The notes below the pieces were generated by a model that made no database searches, had not been told where the DNA came from, and worked only from the letters and a program-made list of their open reading frames with translations. From NCBI GenBank assembly GCA_020832235.1, contig JAFIEZ010000018.1, forward strand, positions 248,001 through 312,000: a stretch of 64,000 nucleotides of DNA. The letters run 5' to 3'. This DNA is from Bacteroidota bacterium. GTDB taxonomy: Bacteria > Bacteroidota > Rhodothermia > Balneolales > HLUCCA01. A program made the translations under genes and the position numbers. This document shows, piece after piece, positions 61,785 through 64,000 of this stretch (position 1 is its first letter; the number at the start of each line of letters is the position of its first letter).

Positions 61785-63320
61785 TTAAAACAGGGCGTAC
61801 ACCATACCCAGAATACCAATACCTGCCAGTATAAATACCAGTTTTTCGGGCATTATACCGTTATTTTCGGCCGTTTTACCAAAAATACCGAATACCAGCG
61901 GGTGCACCAGAAATGGCATCGCAAACACAAAGGCAATCATCTGAGCCGCCTGGTCACCAAACATCCCTTCCTGAATAGCAGCAAACAAACCGAAGTGCGA
62001 TATGGCCGAGGATGTGGCCATTACCGAGTCGTTGAGTCCCATACCACCGATGTACAAGATGGATAACCCTCCAAATACGGCGAGCAGCTGCCATCCCAGA
62101 GAAAACAACATGAGCCCTTTGATTTCAACGGCATCCCGACCGCCTGCATTTTTTAACACGCGCAGAGCCCAGACGGTGAATAAAATCCCGGCAAGTACAA
62201 TAAGCATGGTGTATGGAATGAGCAATGCTCCGGCCGTTGCACTGGCGGCAAGCAGGGAAAAGACAAAAATGTGGCCGATAAAGGGTACGTTAATCATAAT
62301 CGGTGCCCGAACGGCCGCTTCCGGGCCTAAGTCGCCGGCGGTACAGGCTCCGGTGAGTCCCGAGTGCGATAAGGATCCCGCCATACCAGGTGCCAGATTG
62401 CGGATATTATTCGCCCTCCCGAAATAAATGAGAATGGAGAGTCCTCCAAACATCCAGAATAACTGACCAAAAAAGCCATACGAAAGTACATTCGTCATTC
62501 CGGTTAATGCAAAGGCCTCGGCAATACGAGACCCCCCTACCATAAAGTTGGCTGCCAGTACCACCGGGATGCCGGCAAAGAGTAAAGCCCGAATGGTAGG
62601 ACCAAATTTCCATCGCGAGAAAATCATCCCCAGCGTTACAGAAAGTACCATGGCAAAAAAGATCTCCGGCAGAGCCAGGTGAGGTTTAATCCATCGGGCA
62701 ATGTAAAAGGCAATCACCAAGACAACCAAAATCACGGCGGTTTCCAGTATCCCCTTACGGATGTACTGGGCCTTGTTGGTAATTTGCGCCTTCGGATCAA
62801 TCAAAATAATGGATGCCGTAAGGCCGATGTAGCCCAAAACCGGATAATAGGCATCCAACGGAGCACCGGAATCGAACCCGATGATGACTCGTTTTACCGA
62901 CTCAATTCCGATCAATACAAAAAAAGCACGTACTAAAAACATGAATTGGGTCCACTTTGTACCCAGAAACAATTCTTCGTGCGAGGGGGTGATGATGTCG
63001 GTCTTATCGATCTCCTGATTACTCAACAGTTTGCGTATCTCCTGTCCACCCATAAAAAACGAGGCTATGAGGGCCGTTATGGTCACTTTACTCGTAAAAT
63101 CTACAATCGGGAATTCCTGCAAGCCCGGCGAAGCCATGCCGGTTTGCGTGAGGATATACCCCATCAGGAGTCCGAAAATGACGATAATAAGAATGGGAGA
63201 ATAGCGGGTTCCGGCAACGAAGGTACGCGAAACGAGTACCATTGTAATTACCATCAGAAAGGTGAGCCAGAATTGATTTAAAATATGTGATGTACCGGCA
63301 AAGTCAGTAAAATTTTCCAT
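61785..63320 (-). CDS. unrecognised polytopic membrane protein, probably a transporter
   Basis: 511 residues with about 12 hydrophobic helices. They include 'FWLTFLMVITMVLVSRTFV', 'SPILIIVIFGLLMGYILTQ', 'FGPTIRALLFAGIPVVLAAN' and 'GQLFWMFGGLSILIYFGRA'. A Gly/Ser-rich re-entrant-like segment 'GMAGSLSHSGLTGACTAGDL' with 'GPEAAVRAPIMINVPFIGH' lies near residue 330. A hydrophilic loop of ~30 residues ('EIRKLLSNQEIDKTDI') sits near 95-125. The central Gly-rich segment and inverted symmetry recall secondary carriers, distantly GltS-like, but I do not recognise the family. Convergent with selO (107 bp). Confidence 0.8.
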   Translation of the reverse strand: MENFTDFAGTSHILNQFWLTFLMVITMVLVSRTFVAGTRYSPILIIVIFGLLMGYILTQTGMASPGLQEFPIVDFTSKVTITALIASFFMGGQEIRKLLSNQEIDKTDIITPSHEELFLGTKWTQFMFLVRAFFVLIGIESVKRVIIGFDSGAPLDAYYPVLGYIGLTASIILIDPKAQITNKAQYIRKGILETAVILVVLVIAFYIARWIKPHLALPEIFFAMVLSVTLGMIFSRWKFGPTIRALLFAGIPVVLAANFMVGGSRIAEAFALTGMTNVLSYGFFGQLFWMFGGLSILIYFGRANNIRNLAPGMAGSLSHSGLTGACTAGDLGPEAAVRAPIMINVPFIGHIFVFSLLAASATAGALLIPYTMLIVLAGILFTVWALRVLKNAGGRDAVEIKGLMLFSLGWQLLAVFGGLSILYIGGMGLNDSVMATSSAISHFGLFAAIQEGMFGDQAAQMIAFVFAMPFLVHPLVFGIFGKTAENNGIMPEKLVFILAGIGILGMVYALF

Positions 63321-63473
63321 GTGCTTTTAAACAAAATAATATCAGGATCAGCAATTACATCCCAGTTCGAAGCCAAAATCCCTCTCTACCCCGGAGAATA
63401 CTTCACATAATATGTGAGGATTTAGACTAGAGCCAACGTGCAAAAGCTATTTAATAATAAGGTGCGTTTATAA

Positions 63474-64000
63474 TCAGACGAAATTTACGATAAATGCAGC
63501 ACCTTTGTCGGGTTCACTTTCAAGATCAATGGTACCACCCATTGCTTCAACTTGATTTTTCATGAGGAAGAGTCCCAGCCCTCTTGCGTCTTCATTTCCG
63601 TGGAACGTACGATACATACCAAATAGTTGATCTCGATATTTTGCAGCATCCAGGCCAAGCCCATTGTCCACAACCCGTAACTGCACGCCTTTTGAAGTTT
63701 TGGCTACATCAATTCGTAGTTCAAGTTTTCGTTCTGGGGAACGGTATTTAATCGAGTTGCTGATTAGATTTGTCAAAATATTACTCAAATAGGCAGGAAC
63801 CACGCGTATGGTAAGTTGGTCAGGAACATTTAAGATAATCTGTGCATTCAACGTATCGAGGGTGCCAGAAAATGATGCAAGCACTATTTGAATTTCTTCA
63901 CCTACATTAACCGGTTCTTTTATCGGATTGGCATTCCTGGTAATAGTAAGTACTTCATTCAGGTTATGAAGTGTTTCATCGAGTTTTTTACCCGTTTCGC
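63474..64000 (-). CDS. sensor histidine kinase, C-terminal part (runs off the right edge)
   Basis: The minus frame is open from the stop at 63474 to the window edge (about 174 residues); the upstream part, with the sensor, lies outside. The visible part begins 'ETGKKLDETLHNLNEVLTI', the end of a dimerisation helix of the PAS-kinase kind. The HATPase domain follows: 'ILTNLISNSIKYRSPERK' (N-box), 'VDNGLGLDAAKYRDQL' (G1), 'MYRTFHGNEDARGLGLFLMK' (G2) and 'DLESEPDKGAAFIVNF'. It has no receiver domain at its C-terminus. The output partner is unknown. Confidence 0.9.
   Translation of the reverse strand, partial: ETGKKLDETLHNLNEVLTITRNANPIKEPVNVGEEIQIVLASFSGTLDTLNAQIILNVPDQLTIRVVPAYLSNILTNLISNSIKYRSPERKLELRIDVAKTSKGVQLRVVDNGLGLDAAKYRDQLFGMYRTFHGNEDARGLGLFLMKNQVEAMGGTIDLESEPDKGAAFIVNFV

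Overview
The window looks like chromosome of a marine or saline-adapted member of the Bacteroidota-related lineages, most like Balneolota/Rhodothermota. The evidence is: secreted proteins ending in type IX secretion (T9SS) type-A sorting tails with the 'NPFNP' signature (five intact copies or fossils), a FecI-type sigma factor upstream of a TonB-dependent receptor carrying an N-terminal carboxypeptidase-regulatory domain, a Tat-lipoprotein CAZyme-like gene, Reg_prop/Y_Y_Y sensor kinases, and mostly weak Shine-Dalgarno sequences. No tRNA, rRNA, insertion sequence, prophage or CRISPR array was recognised.

Region 1 (1-18.8 kb) is a polysaccharide-utilisation region without a SusD gene. On the minus strand an ECF sigma factor, a truncated FecR-like fragment, a SusC-like receptor and two secreted beta-helix proteins (the last running off the left edge) lie in series. 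A BNR-4 propeller protein and a divergent acetyl/feruloyl-esterase-like protein follow. An AAA/DUF4143 ATPase with three palindromic repeats in front of it interrupts the cluster. Then comes a tight minus-strand operon: SASA acetylesterase, VOC protein, pectate-lyase-like lipoprotein, alpha/alpha-toroid Tat lipoprotein and GH43-like propeller. Beta-helix, propeller and toroid folds plus two esterases point to an acetylated, probably uronate-rich (lyase-cleaved) glycan, but the exact substrate is not readable from the sequence.

Region 2 (19-31 kb) is sensory and transport: a hybrid histidine kinase with a fused PhnD/TtrS-like binding domain; a DUF5916 outer-membrane protein; an EamA exporter; an amino-acid permease with a universal-stress-protein tail; and a second hybrid kinase translationally coupled (GTGA overlap) to a UrtA-like urea/amide-binding protein that has no transporter genes beside it.

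Region 3 (31-45 kb) holds an S9 peptidase, a truncated serine hydrolase, a lipoprotein, a large Reg_prop kinase, an M28 peptidase and a GLUG-repeat protein (both with T9SS tails), two membrane or porin genes and, between them, a frameshifted fossil of a T9SS sorting domain. Region 4 (45-64 kb) has glnS, a 1550-residue T9SS propeller/Ycf48-like protein, a cytochrome-c-peroxidase C-terminal fossil, a porin-BCCT-Usp osmolyte-uptake operon, an esterase, a MATE exporter, DUF4412, SelO, an unrecognised polytopic membrane protein and the 3' part of another histidine kinase at the right edge.
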